Assembly (NCBI RefSeq): GCF_014076415.1
Contig: NZ_CP043568.1
Coordinates: forward strand, 1,736,001 to 1,800,000
Direction: 5' to 3'
Source of the DNA: Comamonas testosteroni
GTDB lineage: Bacteria; Pseudomonadota; Gammaproteobacteria; Burkholderiales; Burkholderiaceae_C
DNA length: 64,000 nt
Made by a program: the position numbers and the translations under genes. A model generated the notes under the pieces. That model worked only from the letters and a program-made list of their open reading frames with translations, made no database searches and was not told the DNA's origin. Positions 9,207 through 22,155 of the stretch are shown one piece after another (the stretch's first letter is position 1; the number at the start of each line of letters is the position of its first letter).

Positions 9207-10889
9207 TTACTTGTCAGCGTCCAGCTTGGCACGCAGCAGAGCGCCCAGGCTGGTGGTACCAGCGTTTTCCTTGGAGGACTGAGCCGACAGGGAAGCCATG
9301 GCGACTTGCTGCTCAGCGTGATCCTTTTGCTTGATGGACAGCTGGATGTTGCGGCTCTTGCGATCCACGTTCACCACCACGGCAGTGACTTCGTCGCCTT
9401 CCTTCAGGACGGAACGAGCATCTTCCACGCGGTCTTGCGAGATTTCGGAAGCGCGCAGGTAGCCGATGATGTCTTCACCCAGGTCGATTTCAGCGCCCTT
9501 GGCGTCCACAGTCTTGACCTTGCCGGTCACAACCTGGCCCTTGTCGTTCACGGTCACGAAGGTCGTGAAGGGGTCGCTGTCCAGCTGCTTGATGCCCAGG
9601 GAGATGCGCTCGCGCTCAACGTCCACGGCCAGCACGATGGCTTCGACTTCTTGACCCTTCTTGTAGTTACGAACGGCAGCTTCGCCGGCTTCGTTCCACG
9701 ACAGGTCGGACAGGTGCACCAGGCCGTCGATACCGGCAGCCAGACCCACGAACACGCCGAAGTCGGTGATGGACTTGATGGGGCCCTTCACGCGGTCGCC
9801 GCGCTTGGTGTTCTGGGCGAATTCTTGCCAGGGGTTAGCCTTGCACTGCTTCATGCCCAGGGAGATGCGACGCTTGTCTTCGTCGATTTCCAGAACCATG
9901 ACTTCCACTTCGTCGCCCAGGGACACGAGCTTGGTGGGAGCAATGTTCTTGTTGGTCCAGTCCATTTCGGAAACGTGCACCAGGCCTTCGATGCCGGGTT
10001 CCAGTTCCACGAATGCGCCGTAGTCGGCAATGTTGGTGACCTTGCCGAACAGACGGGTGGCGGAGGGGTAGCGGCGAGCCACGCCCATCCAGGGATCGTC
10101 GCCCATTTGCTTCAGACCCAGGGACACGCGGTTCTTTTCGGTGTCGAACTTCAGGATCTTGGCAGTGATTTCCTGGCCGGCAGTCACCACTTCGGAGGGG
10201 TGACGCACACGGCGCCATGCCATGTCGGTGATGTGCAGCAGGCCGTCGATGCCGCCCAGGTCCACGAACGCACCGTATTCGGTGATGTTCTTGACCACGC
10301 CCTGAACGATAGCGCCTTCCTTCAGGGTTTCCATCAGCTTGGCGCGCTCTTCGCCCATGGAGGCTTCCACCACAGCGCGGCGCGACAGCACCACGTTGTT
10401 GCGCTTGCGATCCAGCTTGATGACCTTGAATTCCAGGGTCTTGTTTTCGTAGGGAGTCAGGTCCTTGATGGGACGTGTGTCGATCAGCGAACCGGGCAGG
10501 AAGGCGCGGATGCCGTTGACCAGAACGGTCAGGCCGCCCTTGACCTTGCCGGAAGTGGTGCCGGTCACGAATTCGCCGGATTCCAGAGCCTTTTCCAGCG
10601 ACAGCCAGGAAGCCAGACGCTTGGCGGTGTCACGAGACAGGATGGTGTCGCCGTAGCCGTTTTCGATGGAGCCGATGGCCACGGACACGAAGTCACCCAC
10701 TTGGACTTCGACTTCGCCCTGGTCGTTCTTGAACTCGTCGAGGGGCACGTAGGCTTCCGACTTCAGGCCGGCGTTCACCACCACGAAGTTGTGCTCAACG
10801 CGCACGACTTCAGCGGTGATAACTTCGCCAGGACGCATTTCGGTGCGTGTCAACGACTCTTCAAAAAGGGCGGCAAAAGATTCAGACAT
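9207..10889 (-). CDS. rpsA: 30S ribosomal protein S1
   Basis: A 560-residue protein with six S1 RNA-binding domains. The repeated signatures are of the type [19 protein letters not shown] (third domain), with similar ones in the fourth and fifth domains. S1 brings structured mRNA to the 30S subunit. The start at 10889 begins [13 protein letters not shown], the usual N-terminus. Codon use is strongly biased to preferred codons, as expected for a highly expressed gene. It lies between aroA-cmk and ihfB. Confidence 0.97.
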   Translation of the reverse strand: MSESFAALFEESLTRTEMRPGEVITAEVVRVEHNFVVVNAGLKSEAYVPLDEFKNDQGEVEVQVGDFVSVAIGSIENGYGDTILSRDTAKRLASWLSLEKALESGEFVTGTTSGKVKGGLTVLVNGIRAFLPGSLIDTRPIKDLTPYENKTLEFKVIKLDRKRNNVVLSRRAVVEASMGEERAKLMETLKEGAIVQGVVKNITEYGAFVDLGGIDGLLHITDMAWRRVRHPSEVVTAGQEITAKILKFDTEKNRVSLGLKQMGDDPWMGVARRYPSATRLFGKVTNIADYGAFVELEPGIEGLVHVSEMDWTNKNIAPTKLVSLGDEVEVMVLEIDEDKRRISLGMKQCKANPWQEFAQNTKRGDRVKGPIKSITDFGVFVGLAAGIDGLVHLSDLSWNEAGEAAVRNYKKGQEVEAIVLAVDVERERISLGIKQLDSDPFTTFVTVNDKGQVVTGKVKTVDAKGAEIDLGEDIIGYLRASEISQDRVEDARSVLKEGDEVTAVVVNVDRKSRNIQLSIKQKDHAEQQVAMASLSAQSSKENAGTTSLGALLRAKLDADK

Positions 10890-11088
10890 GTAGTTCCTTG
10901 CCCGCAATCAGGTTTCCGTCGGCACCATTGCCAAGCGTTTTTAAGACTGACTGCGGAGGTTGTGGGTTTGAGGCCCACGGGGGTTAAAGGTTAACAACCT
11001 TGCTGCCGGCTCGCGGTCTGCGAGAACCTGACATCAAGGGCCAACAAGCCAGATGCAGGGCTGCCCTGGAAACTTCAAGCGAGAAATT

Positions 11089-13149
11089 TCAAGAACGGCC
11101 GAACGGCTGGCGTTCCTGCCACCACGACAATACCTGGGCAACCACTTCTTCAATGGTCATCTCGGAGCTGTCGAGCTGCAAAGAATCCTCGGCGGGCTTG
11201 AGCGGAGCGGTGGCGCGATTCATGTCGCGCGCGTCCCTTGCTTCAAGGTCTGCCAAAAGGGTGGACATATTAGCTGAAATTCCTTTGGAAATCAACTGTT
11301 TATATCGGCGCTCCGCGCGGCACTGGGCAGATGCCCACAAATAGACCTTGAGCGGAGCGTGGGGGAAGATGACCGTACCCATGTCGCGGCCATCGGCCAC
11401 CAGCCCGGGCAGGGCCTGGAAGGAGAGCTGCAGATCCACCAGTGCGGTGCGCACGGCGGGCAGGGCCGAGACGCGCGAGGCGTTCATGCCGGCTTCTTCG
11501 CTGCGAATGGCCAGACTGATGTCCTCCTCGCCGAGCCAGACACGCTGCTGCGCATCGAAGCGCACGGGCATGTCCAGCGCCATTTCGGCAATGGTTTCCT
11601 CGTTCGATTCGTCAAGCGTCATGCCGGCACGCGATGCGGCCAGGCCGGTGATGCGATACAGCGCGCCGGAATCCAGCAGCTGGTAGCCCAGGGTCCTGGC
11701 GACTTCTGCGGCAATCGTGCCCTTGCCGGAGGCCGTGGGCCCGTCGATGCAGATCACGGGAATATGCTCGCGCTCGGCTTCGCTGACGGAGAACAGTGCC
11801 TCGAAATAGTCGGGAAAGGTCTTGGCCACGCATTTGGGGTCTTCGATGCGCACGGGCAGCTTGGCAGGGTTGAAGGCCGCCAGAGAGAAGCACATGGCGA
11901 CACGGTGGTCGTCATAGGTGTGGATGCTGGCCGCTTTCCAGGCGGTCTTGCCGGCCGGGGGAGTGATGCGGATGTAATCCGCGCCTTCTTCCACGGAAGC
12001 ACCCAGCTTGCGCAGCTCGATCGCCATGGCGGCAATACGGTCGGTTTCCTTGACGCGCCAACTGGCGATGTTGCGCAGCGTGGTCACGCCGTCTGCATAC
12101 AGCGCCATGGTGCCCAGCGTCATGGCCGCATCGGGAATATGGTTGCAATCGAGGTCGATGGCCTTCAGAGGCCAGCTGCCACGGCTGACCTGCAGCCAGT
12201 TGGGGCCGCTTTCGATCTGTGCGCCCATGGCCTGGGCGGCCTCGATGAAGCGGATATCGCCCTGGATCGAGTCCTGGCCCACACCCAGAATGCGGATGCT
12301 CTTGGGCTGCGGCGCGTTGTCGGCATCCGCGTCATCGGTGGTGCCGGTGGCAATCGCGCCCAGTGCGATGAAATAGCTGGCGGAGGAGGCGTCAGCCTCC
12401 ACATGGATGGCCCCCGGCGACTGGTAGCGGCTGCCTGCGGGGATCACGAAACGCTGCCAGCGGTCGTTCTTTACGGCAATGCCGAAGCGCGCCAGCAGCT
12501 CCAGCGTGATGTGGATATAGGGCCTGGAGATCAGCTCGCCCACCACCTCGATGGTGATGTCGCGCTCCTTGGCCAGCAGGGGCAGGGCCATCAGCAGCGA
12601 GGTCAGGAACTGGCTGGAGACATCGCCGCGCACCTTGATGGATTCGCTGCCCAGCTGGCTGAAGTCGGGCTGGCCGATCTTCAGGGGCGGAAAGCCTTCG
12701 TCCTTCAGATAGTCGATCTTGCAGCCCAGCTGGCGCAGCGCATCGACCAGGTCGCCGATAGGACGCTCGTACATGCGGGGCACGCCCGTCATCTCGAAGT
12801 CGCCGCCCAGCACCGACAGCGCCGCAGTCAGCGGGCGCATGGCCGTGCCGGCATTGCCCAGGAACAGCGTGGCCGCAGTGCCGGCGGGCAACTGACCCCC
12901 GATGCCGGTGACGTCAATCGCCTGGCCGGGTGTGACGGCATCGGGGCTGATGCTGCAGCCCAACTGCTTGAGTCCGGCCAGCATGACGCGGGTGTCGTCG
13001 GAATCGAGCAGATCGTGAATGGTGGTGGTGCCCTGGCTCAGCGCCGCCAGCAGCAGCACGCGATTGGAGATGCTTTTGGAGCCGGGCAGGCTGACGCTGC
13101 CGTTGGCGGAGTCCAGTGCGGGCAGGTCCAGAAATTCGGTGGTGAACAT
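11089..13149 (-). CDS. AroA-Cmk fusion: EPSP synthase and cytidylate kinase
   Basis: A 686-residue bifunctional protein. Residues 1 to about 455 are 5-enolpyruvylshikimate-3-phosphate synthase, with [25 protein letters not shown] and the late EADASSAS motif. This is the sixth step of the shikimate pathway. Residues about 465-686 are CMP/dCMP kinase, with P-loop GPTASGKGT near residue 470 and the [11 protein letters not shown] motif. Most bacteria encode these as adjacent genes; here they are one frame with no stop between. Start at 13149 ([14 protein letters not shown]). It is flanked by tyrA and rpsA in the conserved order. Confidence 0.94.
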   Translation of the reverse strand: MFTTEFLDLPALDSANGSVSLPGSKSISNRVLLLAALSQGTTTIHDLLDSDDTRVMLAGLKQLGCSISPDAVTPGQAIDVTGIGGQLPAGTAATLFLGNAGTAMRPLTAALSVLGGDFEMTGVPRMYERPIGDLVDALRQLGCKIDYLKDEGFPPLKIGQPDFSQLGSESIKVRGDVSSQFLTSLLMALPLLAKERDITIEVVGELISRPYIHITLELLARFGIAVKNDRWQRFVIPAGSRYQSPGAIHVEADASSASYFIALGAIATGTTDDADADNAPQPKSIRILGVGQDSIQGDIRFIEAAQAMGAQIESGPNWLQVSRGSWPLKAIDLDCNHIPDAAMTLGTMALYADGVTTLRNIASWRVKETDRIAAMAIELRKLGASVEEGADYIRITPPAGKTAWKAASIHTYDDHRVAMCFSLAAFNPAKLPVRIEDPKCVAKTFPDYFEALFSVSEAEREHIPVICIDGPTASGKGTIAAEVARTLGYQLLDSGALYRITGLAASRAGMTLDESNEETIAEMALDMPVRFDAQQRVWLGEEDISLAIRSEEAGMNASRVSALPAVRTALVDLQLSFQALPGLVADGRDMGTVIFPHAPLKVYLWASAQCRAERRYKQLISKGISANMSTLLADLEARDARDMNRATAPLKPAEDSLQLDSSEMTIEEVVAQVLSWWQERQPFGRS

Positions 13150-13257
13150 AAAACTCTCGTAACCCCCTGTGCAGCCTGGCTGCTTCGACACCCGGGCTGC
13201 GCGGCTGCCTCTGCCCGGTGTCTCTGGCGGTTGGGTGAATAGATCGACGCCGCTAGT

Positions 13258-14154
13258 TTAAGAGCCTCGCTTGCCGCCCATGCTCCATTCGGCGCGTGCG
13301 GCACTGGCCAGGGTCAGGCGGTCCTGCAGTCCCTGGCCGTCGTTGGCCTGCATCAGCCCTTCGAGCTGCTCCAGTGCCTGGCGAAACTGACGTGACTGGG
13401 CCAGCACCTGATCGCGGTTGGCCAGCAGCACATCGCGCCAGAGCTTGGGGTCGCCGGCGCCTATGCGCGTGAAATCGCGAAAGCCGGGTCCGGCCAGCGA
13501 CAGCATATCGTCGGCACCAGGCTGGTTCAGCACGCTTTGCATCATGGCAAATGCCAGCAGATGGGGCAGGTGGCTGACGGTGGCGAGTGCGCTGTCATGG
13601 GCTTCGGGCGACATGGCCGTGACCTTGCATCCCAGGGCCTGCCACAGCGCCTGGGCCTTGGCCAGATGCGCTGTCAGCGTGCGCTCCGTAGGGGTCAGCA
13701 CGACCTGGGCGCCCTGGTAGAGCTTGACATCGGCGTGCTCCACGCCGGCCACTTCCTTGCCGGTGATGGGGTGGGCGGGCACAAAGCTGCCGATCTGGTC
13801 GCGCAGCGCCGAACGTGCGGCCTGCACCACATCGACCTTGGTGGAGCCCACGTCCATGATCATCATCTGGGGCGTGACCAGATGCTTGATGGACTTGAGC
13901 GTGGCCTCGGTGGCCGCCACGGGCACGGCCAGCAGCACCAGATCGGCGCCGGCCGCCGCCAGCAGGGCGGAGGGCGCTTCCACGTCGATCACGCCCATCT
14001 GGCGCGCACGTTCGGTGGTCGAGGGCGATTTGCTGTAGCCCACCACGCGCTTGACCAGGCCTGCTTTCTTGAGTGCCAGCGCGAAGGAGCCGCCCATCAA
14101 TCCGCAGCCGATCAAGCCGAGCTGCTCGAACGGCTGCAATTCCTGAGTCGCCAT
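13258..14154 (-). CDS. tyrA: Prephenate dehydrogenase
   Basis: A 298-residue NAD(P)-dependent enzyme converting prephenate to 4-hydroxyphenylpyruvate for tyrosine. The Rossmann motif GLIGCGLMGGSFALALKKAG is at residues 13-32. Conserved HPITGKEVAGVEHA follows around residue 125. Its ATG shares one base with the pheA stop (TGATG), so the two are translationally coupled. A longer open frame upstream lies inside pheA and is not used. Confidence 0.93.
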   Translation of the reverse strand: MATQELQPFEQLGLIGCGLMGGSFALALKKAGLVKRVVGYSKSPSTTERARQMGVIDVEAPSALLAAAGADLVLLAVPVAATEATLKSIKHLVTPQMMIMDVGSTKVDVVQAARSALRDQIGSFVPAHPITGKEVAGVEHADVKLYQGAQVVLTPTERTLTAHLAKAQALWQALGCKVTAMSPEAHDSALATVSHLPHLLAFAMMQSVLNQPGADDMLSLAGPGFRDFTRIGAGDPKLWRDVLLANRDQVLAQSRQFRQALEQLEGLMQANDGQGLQDRLTLASAARAEWSMGGKRGS

Positions 14155-15254
14155 CACTTGCTCACCGGGTAGGTGCCCAGCACCTTGTAGAACGCGCACA
14201 GGCCCTGGAGCTCTTGCAGGGCGGCGGCCACATTGGCCTGGGCCGGGTGGCCTTCGATGTCGATGTAGAAGTAGTACTCCCATTGGCCGGTGCGGGCCGG
14301 GCGCGACTCGAAGCGCGTCATCGAGACGCCATGCTTCTTCAGTGGCACCAGCAGGTCATGCACGGCGCCGGCGGTGTTGGGCACCGAGACCACCAGGCTG
14401 GTGCAGTCGCTGCCGCTGGGCGCGGCCGTGGCCAGCGTGTGCGGCAGGCAGATGACGGCAAAACGCGTGCGGTTGTAGGCATCGTCCTGGATCGCGTGGC
14501 TGACGATGTGCAGGCCGAACTGCTGGGCTGCGCGCTCACCGGCAATGCCGGCCCAGTTGGGATGCAGGGCCGCCAGGCGTGCGCCTTCGGCATTGCTCTC
14601 CACGGGGCGGCGTTCGGCATGCGGCAGGTGCTTGGACAGCCAGCCCTGGCACTGGGCCAGAGCCTGGGGGTGGGCGGCCACAACCTCGATGCCGTCCAGC
14701 GTGTTGCTGGTGCGCATCAGATTGTGGCGGATCAGCATGCTGACTTCGCCCACCACATGGCAGGGCGTGTGCAGGAACATGTCCAGCGAGCGCGTGACCA
14801 CGCCTTCGTTGGAGTTCTCCACGCCCACCACGCCGTACTGGGCGCTGCCGGCGGCCGTGGCGTGAAAGACTTCCTCGAAGCTGTTGCAGTACATCAGGTC
14901 GGCCGCGCCGCCGAAGTACTGGATCGCCGCTTCCTCGCAGAAGGTACCGGCCGGGCCGAGCACGGCCACGCGCTGGGGGGATTCCAGCGCCAGGCAGGCC
15001 GACATGATCTCGCGCCAGATGGCGGCCACATGCGCGCCCTTGAGCGGGCCGGGGTTGTTGGACTTGATCTTCTCGATCACCTGGGCCACGCGGTCCGGGC
15101 GGAAGAAGGCCGAGCCTTCCTTCTTCTTGAGCTCGCCCACCTGCTCGGCCACATGGGCGCGCTGGTTGACCAGCTCCAGCAACTGGCGGTCCAGGGAATC
15201 GATCTGGTTGCGCAGCGACAACAGCTCGGGGCTGGCTTGGGGTTCTTGGCTCAT
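14154..15254 (-). CDS. pheA: P-protein: chorismate mutase / prephenate dehydratase
   Basis: A 366-residue bifunctional enzyme of phenylalanine synthesis. Residues about 10-95 are the AroQ chorismate mutase helix bundle (LRNQIDSLDRQLLELVNQR). Residues about 100-275 are prephenate dehydratase, with the catalytic motif YNRTRFAVI. The C-terminal ACT domain carries ESRPARTGQWEYYFY, the phenylalanine-binding feedback site. Start at 15254. It sits between serC and tyrA in the conserved betaproteobacterial cluster. Confidence 0.95.
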   Translation of the reverse strand: MSQEPQASPELLSLRNQIDSLDRQLLELVNQRAHVAEQVGELKKKEGSAFFRPDRVAQVIEKIKSNNPGPLKGAHVAAIWREIMSACLALESPQRVAVLGPAGTFCEEAAIQYFGGAADLMYCNSFEEVFHATAAGSAQYGVVGVENSNEGVVTRSLDMFLHTPCHVVGEVSMLIRHNLMRTSNTLDGIEVVAAHPQALAQCQGWLSKHLPHAERRPVESNAEGARLAALHPNWAGIAGERAAQQFGLHIVSHAIQDDAYNRTRFAVICLPHTLATAAPSGSDCTSLVVSVPNTAGAVHDLLVPLKKHGVSMTRFESRPARTGQWEYYFYIDIEGHPAQANVAAALQELQGLCAFYKVLGTYPVSK

Positions 15255-15376
15255 GAATCTCTCAAATTTCGTAGCTGCTGGCGCTTGTTGCACAAGGAAT
15301 TCAAACCAATACCTTGGTGAAGTACTTGCAGATCAAGCGGTGGCAGCTCATCTTTTTACAAGGCTAAGGGTGGGGC

Positions 15377-16486
15377 TCAGGCCTGACGTTGCTCGAAGTC
15401 ACGCATGTAGTCGACCAGCGCCTGCACGCCTGCTATGGGCATGGCGTTGTAGATACTGGCACGCATGCCGCCCACGGACTTGTGGCCCTTGAGCTGCAGC
15501 AGGCCGGCTTGCTTGGCGCCGGCCAGGAAGGCGTCGTTGCGCGACTCATCATGAAGGAAGAACGGAATGTTCATGCGCGAGCGGCAGTTCGCGGCCACCT
15601 TGTTCACGTAGAACGAGGACTGGTCCACATAGTCATAGAACAGCTTGGCCTTGGCGATGTTGCGCGCTTCCATGGCGGCCACGCCGCTGAGGCCGCCTTC
15701 GGTCTGGCGCTTGAGCCACTGGAAGGTCAGGCCGGCCATGTAGATGCCCCAGGTGGGAGGCGTGTTGTACATGCTGCCATTGTCGGCCACGGTTTTGTAA
15801 TCAAACGCCGAGGGGCAGACGGGCAGGGCATGGCCCAGCAGGTCTTCGCGCACGATGACGATGGTCAGGCCGGCGGGGCCGATGTTCTTCTGCGCGCCGC
15901 CAAAGGCCAGACCCACGCGGCTCCAGTCGATGGAGCGCGAGGCCACATGCGAGGAGAAGTCTATGACCAGAGGTGCATCCGAGCCCAGGGCCTGGAGGTC
16001 GGGCAGCTCGTGGAACTCCACGCCGTGAATGGTCTCGTTGCTGCAGATATGCACATAGCTGGCGCCGCGGCTCAGATTCCAGCTGCTGGCGGCGGGAATG
16101 GTGGTGTAGTCGCTGTCCTTGGCGCTGGCGGCCACATTGGCATCGCTGGCGTACTTGGCGGCCTCCTTGGCCGACTTCTGGCTCCAGCTGCCGGTCACCA
16201 CAAAGTCCACCACGCCGGCGCGCGACAGATTCATGGGCACGATGGCGTTTTCGGCAATGCCGCCGCCCTGCATGAAGAGGATCTTGAAATGCGCGGGCAC
16301 GGCCAGCAGCTCGCGCAGATCGGCTTCGGCGGCTTCGTAAATGCTGATGAATTCCTTGCCGCGGTGGCTCATTTCCATCACCCCCATGCCGGAGCCGTGC
16401 CAGTCCAGCATTTCGGCGGCTGCGGTTTGCAGCACTTCTTCAGGGATGGCGGCGGGGCCTGCGGAGAAGTTAAAAGGGCGGTTCAT
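15377..16486 (-). CDS. serC: Phosphoserine aminotransferase
   Basis: A 369-residue PLP enzyme that makes 3-phosphoserine for serine synthesis and acts in pyridoxal phosphate synthesis. It starts [19 protein letters not shown], the standard N-terminus. The PLP-binding Lys is in [11 protein letters not shown] around residue 200. The [16 protein letters not shown] motif lies near the C-terminus. It lies downstream of gyrA and upstream of pheA, probably in the same transcript. Confidence 0.96.
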   Translation of the reverse strand: MNRPFNFSAGPAAIPEEVLQTAAAEMLDWHGSGMGVMEMSHRGKEFISIYEAAEADLRELLAVPAHFKILFMQGGGIAENAIVPMNLSRAGVVDFVVTGSWSQKSAKEAAKYASDANVAASAKDSDYTTIPAASSWNLSRGASYVHICSNETIHGVEFHELPDLQALGSDAPLVIDFSSHVASRSIDWSRVGLAFGGAQKNIGPAGLTIVIVREDLLGHALPVCPSAFDYKTVADNGSMYNTPPTWGIYMAGLTFQWLKRQTEGGLSGVAAMEARNIAKAKLFYDYVDQSSFYVNKVAANCRSRMNIPFFLHDESRNDAFLAGAKQAGLLQLKGHKSVGGMRASIYNAMPIAGVQALVDYMRDFEQRQA

Positions 16487-16508
16487 CAGATTTACGCTCA
16501 AAACATGT

Positions 16509-16535
16509 GAAAGCGCTTGTCTGGCTTGCGCTTTC
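16509..16535. repeat. AGCGCTT-type palindromic dispersed repeat, copy 2
   Basis: GAAAGCGC and GCGCTTTC flank an 11-base loop and are followed by AGCTATCAAAAC. This is the same architecture as the copy at 4219-4239. It lies between gyrA and serC. Confidence 0.55.
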
Positions 16536-16615
16536 AGCTATCAAAACATTGGGCCACGGGCATGGGGCCATGCCCGTGGCGTCCGGTCCGTATCGGGGCA
16601 GCCGGGGCTGGCCGA

Positions 16616-19312
<2,697 letters not shown>

Positions 19313-19423
19313 GTCTAGTGATACTTTGACGGCTGGAAAACAGCCATTTTAGGTCGAATGGCGTGTGGCAGCAGAGCAACATAACTGAGGAATTACATAG
19401 CTGTCCTACTTGTTGGTGCCTAG

Positions 19424-19453
19424 TTGACAACACTCTTGCATGTTACGTATGGC
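19424..19453 (+). promoter_or_regulatory. Sigma-70 type promoter for the ompA-like gene
   Basis: TTGACA at 19424-19429 and TATGGC at 19448-19453 with 18-base spacing lie 88 bases upstream of the start codon. The -35 box is a perfect consensus, consistent with strong expression of an outer-membrane protein. Confidence 0.55.
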
Positions 19454-19503
19454 ACAATCATTTCAACGTTTTTGGTGATGGTCACTGATGACGTCCACAG
19501 ATT

Positions 19504-19525
19504 CGCAGCCCTGCTGCGGCTTTTT
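19504..19525 (+). terminator. Terminator-like hairpin in the leader of the ompA-like gene
   Basis: CGCAGC and GCTGCG pair around a CCT loop and are followed by GC and five T. It lies just before the AGAGGAG ribosome-binding site, so it could attenuate or stabilise the message rather than end one. Confidence 0.4.
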
Positions 19526-19541
19526 CCCCAAGAGGAGAACC

Positions 19542-20186
19542 ATGAAGAAACTGAACAAAGTGGCGATGTTGTTTGCCTCTGCTGCCCTCGTGACAGCCGC
19601 TGGCGCACAAGTGAAGGCTGCTGACGGTGGCAAGACTATCGACAACTGGCAAAACGGCACCAGCGAACTGGTGTGGAAGAACGGCACGAACGAACTGTGC
19701 TGGCGCGATGCCAACTGGACTCCTGCTACTGCCGCTGTTGATTGCGACGGTGCTCTGAAGGCCCAGGTTGCTGCTCCCGCTCCCGCCGTTGTGCCTCCCG
19801 CTCCTGTGGCTCCCCAGCCTGCAGTGGCATCTAAGGTTACCTACTCTGCTGACGCTTTCTTCGACTTCGACAAGTCCGTGCTGAAGCCCGCAGGCAAGGC
19901 TAAGCTGGATGACCTGACCGGCAAGATCAAGGACATCAACCTGGAAGTCATCATCGCCGTGGGTCACACTGACTCCATCGGTTCCGATGCTTACAACCAG
20001 AAGCTGTCGGTGCGTCGCGCTGAAGCTGTGAAGGCTTATCTGGTGTCCAAGGGCATCGAAAAGAGCCGCGTGTACACCGAAGGCAAGGGCAAGAAGCAAC
20101 CCGTGGCAGACAACAAGACTGCTGCTGGTCGCGCTCAAAACCGTCGCGTGGAAATCGAAGTTGTGGGCACCAAGGCTGCTCAGTAA
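19542..20186 (+). CDS. OmpA family outer-membrane protein
   Basis: A 214-residue exported protein. A signal peptide of about 22 residues is followed by a short Trp-containing region, then an Ala/Pro-rich linker (about 72-92), then an OmpA/Pal peptidoglycan-binding domain. That domain has the VGHTDSIGSDAYNQKLSVRR motif. It lacks the eight-strand beta-barrel of classical OmpA. It probably links the outer membrane to the cell wall. The order gyrA, ompA-like, ubiG, gph is conserved in Betaproteobacteria. The start at 19542 is set by the AGAGGAG site and the signal peptide. Confidence 0.9.
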   Translation: MKKLNKVAMLFASAALVTAAGAQVKAADGGKTIDNWQNGTSELVWKNGTNELCWRDANWTPATAAVDCDGALKAQVAAPAPAVVPPAPVAPQPAVASKVTYSADAFFDFDKSVLKPAGKAKLDDLTGKIKDINLEVIIAVGHTDSIGSDAYNQKLSVRRAEAVKAYLVSKGIEKSRVYTEGKGKKQPVADNKTAAGRAQNRRVEIEVVGTKAAQ

Positions 20187-20208
20187 TCTTTCGATTGCTA
20201 CACAAAAG

Positions 20209-20231
20209 GCCCCGGTAACGGGGCTTTTTTT
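20209..20231 (+). terminator. Rho-independent terminator after the ompA-like gene
   Basis: GCCCCG and CGGGGC form a perfect stem with a 4-base loop followed by seven T. Confidence 0.9.
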
Positions 20232-20269
20232 ATGCCCGATCCATCGCGGTAATCGCGGACAATTGCACC

Positions 20270-20983
20270 ATGAGCAACACTATCAATGCCGACCCGGCAG
20301 AACTGGAAAAATTCTCCAGCCTGGCCCATCGCTGGTGGGATCCCGAGAGTGAATTCAAGCCACTGCATCAGATCAACCCCCTGAGACTGGACTGGATCAA
20401 CGCCCAGGCACCATTGGCGAACCAGCGTGTGCTGGATGTGGGCTGTGGCGGAGGCATTTTGGCGGACTCCATGGCGCGCAAAGGGGCCAAGGTGGTGGGT
20501 ATCGATCTGGCAACCAAGGCTTTGCGCGTCGCGCAGTTGCATGCTCTGGAGGCGGGAACGCCCAATATTCAATACCATGAGGTCAGCGTCGAGCAACTGG
20601 CGCAGGAGCAGCCGGCCAGTTTTGATGTGGTGACCTGTATGGAAATGCTGGAGCATGTGCCCGATCCTGCGTCCATCGTGCGGGCATGTGCCCAACTGGC
20701 CAAGCCTGGCGGCTGGGTGTTTTTTTCCACCATCAATCGCAATGCCAAGGCTTTTGCGCTGGCGATCGTCGCTGCCGAATACCTGCTCAAGATGATTCCC
20801 AAAGGCACTCATGAGTATGCCAAGTTGCTGCGCCCAAGCGAGTTGGCCCGCTTTGTGCGCGAAGCCGGCCTGGATGTGCAAGGCAGCAAAGGCATGGAGC
20901 ACAACCCGATCTCGGGCCGCTATTGGCTCAGCAATGACACCTCGGTCAATTACATGCTGGCAACACGCCGCCCGCAGGAGTGA
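20270..20983 (+). CDS. ubiG: Ubiquinone biosynthesis O-methyltransferase
   Basis: A 237-residue SAM-dependent enzyme that carries out both O-methylations of ubiquinone synthesis. The SAM motif [16 protein letters not shown] is at about residues 53-68, and the N-terminal [19 protein letters not shown] is typical. The following gph gene begins 5 bases after the stop, so the two form an operon. Confidence 0.95.
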   Translation: MSNTINADPAELEKFSSLAHRWWDPESEFKPLHQINPLRLDWINAQAPLANQRVLDVGCGGGILADSMARKGAKVVGIDLATKALRVAQLHALEAGTPNIQYHEVSVEQLAQEQPASFDVVTCMEMLEHVPDPASIVRACAQLAKPGGWVFFSTINRNAKAFALAIVAAEYLLKMIPKGTHEYAKLLRPSELARFVREAGLDVQGSKGMEHNPISGRYWLSNDTSVNYMLATRRPQE

Positions 20984-20988
20984 CAGCC

Positions 20989-21648
20989 ATGTGGAAGCAC
21001 GTTAGAGCCGTTCTTTTTGATCTGGATGGCACTTTGATCGACAGCGCTCCTGATCTGGGTGCTGCGGCGGACAAGATGCGTGTGGATCGCGGCATGCCGT
21101 CGCTGCCTCTCCATGCCTACCGCCATATGGCCGGGGCTGGGGCTCGTGGAATGCTGGGTATTGCGTTCGGCATGACGCCTGAGTCTGCAGGCTTTGCGGA
21201 AATGCGCGAGGAGTTCTTTCGCAATTACGAGCAATGCATGACCGAGCGCACCTATGCTTTTGATGGCGTGCCCGAGTTGATCCGGGCATTGGAAGCCGGC
21301 CCGTTGTTATGGGGGGTGGTGACCAACAAGTCCATGCGCTTCACCGACCCGTTGACTCGTCAGATGCCCTTGTTTGCCCAGGCTGCGGCCGTGGTGAGCG
21401 GGGACACGACGCCGCATGCCAAGCCTCACCCCGAGCCTCTGTTCGAAGCCGCACGACGCATGCAGATTGCTCCCGAGCACTGCATCTATGTCGGAGATGA
21501 CGAGCGCGATATCCAGGCGGGCGCAGCAGCGGGCATGAAAACTGTAGCTGCACGCTATGGCTACCTGGGTGCAACAGCAGATACGGTTCATTGGGGGGCT
21601 GATGCACATATCAATTCACCGCTTGAGCTGTTAAAGTTGCTGGGATGA
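20989..21648 (+). CDS. gph: Phosphoglycolate phosphatase, HAD family
   Basis: A 219-residue HAD hydrolase. Motif I is FDLDGTLIDS (nucleophile Asp), motif III is the Lys in HAKPHPEPL, and motif IV is YVGDDERDI. It removes 2-phosphoglycolate. In this ubiG-linked position the annotation Gph is usual, though a close HAD relative acting on another sugar phosphate is possible. I chose the ATG at 20989, eight bases after a GGAG. An upstream GTG at 20980 is in frame but has no good ribosome-binding site. Confidence 0.88.
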   Translation: MWKHVRAVLFDLDGTLIDSAPDLGAAADKMRVDRGMPSLPLHAYRHMAGAGARGMLGIAFGMTPESAGFAEMREEFFRNYEQCMTERTYAFDGVPELIRALEAGPLLWGVVTNKSMRFTDPLTRQMPLFAQAAAVVSGDTTPHAKPHPEPLFEAARRMQIAPEHCIYVGDDERDIQAGAAAGMKTVAARYGYLGATADTVHWGADAHINSPLELLKLLG

Positions 21649-21666
21649 GGCTAGAATAGGAATTAA

Positions 21667-22043
21667 GGGGCTGTCCTGGTTTCGACGTGGGTTCGGGACC
21701 GGTGCGGTGCATGTCGAGCTTGAGTGACGCTCGTAAATCTCCATTCAAAAAACTAACTGCAAACGACGAACGTTTCGCACTCGCCGCTTAATCCGGTGAG
21801 CCTTGCAACAGCACGCTAGTGGGCTGGGCAAGGGGGTAGCAATACCTCCCGGCTGCAAGGGAATTTACATTAGCTGGCTGGATACCGGGCTTCTTGGTAT
21901 TCGGCGAGATTTTAGGAAGCTGGCTACCCAGGCAGCGTGTGCCTGCGGGGTTTGGGTGGCAAGATTTAAAACAGAGCACTAAACATGTAGATCTGTCCGG
22001 CGAAGGCTTACGGACGCGGGTTCAATTCCCGCCAGCTCCACCA
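21667..22043 (+). ncRNA. ssrA: Transfer-messenger RNA (tmRNA)
   Basis: A 377-base tmRNA that rescues stalled ribosomes. The 5' end GGGGCTG pairs with CAGCTCC before the 3' ACCA, forming the tRNA-like acceptor. The T-arm GGTTCAATTCCCGCC is present. The tag reading frame at 21759-21791 encodes ANDERFALAA followed by TAA, a betaproteobacterial tag. The 3' end is intact although an integrase lies directly downstream, as expected when an island restores the gene end on insertion. Confidence 0.97.
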
Positions 22044-22054
22044 CCATAACGTCC

Positions 22055-22090
22055 AAGGGCGTTCACTGAAGTCCAGTGAACGCCCTTTTT
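22055..22090 (+). terminator. Terminator of ssrA
   Basis: AAGGGCGTTCACTG and its exact complement CAGTGAACGCCCTT form a 14-bp stem with a 5-base loop and a T tract. Confidence 0.93.
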
Positions 22091-22155
22091 CTATGATAAA
22101 TCAATGACTTGCCTTCCGTAATCGTCCGCCAAGGTTCGTGGGCATCCGAGGCAAA

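Noticed and set aside
9150..10994. 614-codon open frame on the forward strand across rpsA
   Set aside because: Antisense shadow of rpsA. The GC-rich codon bias leaves the opposite frame open, and the product has no domain logic.
11359..13242. 627-codon forward frame across aroA-cmk
   Set aside because: Shadow of the fused aroA-cmk gene.
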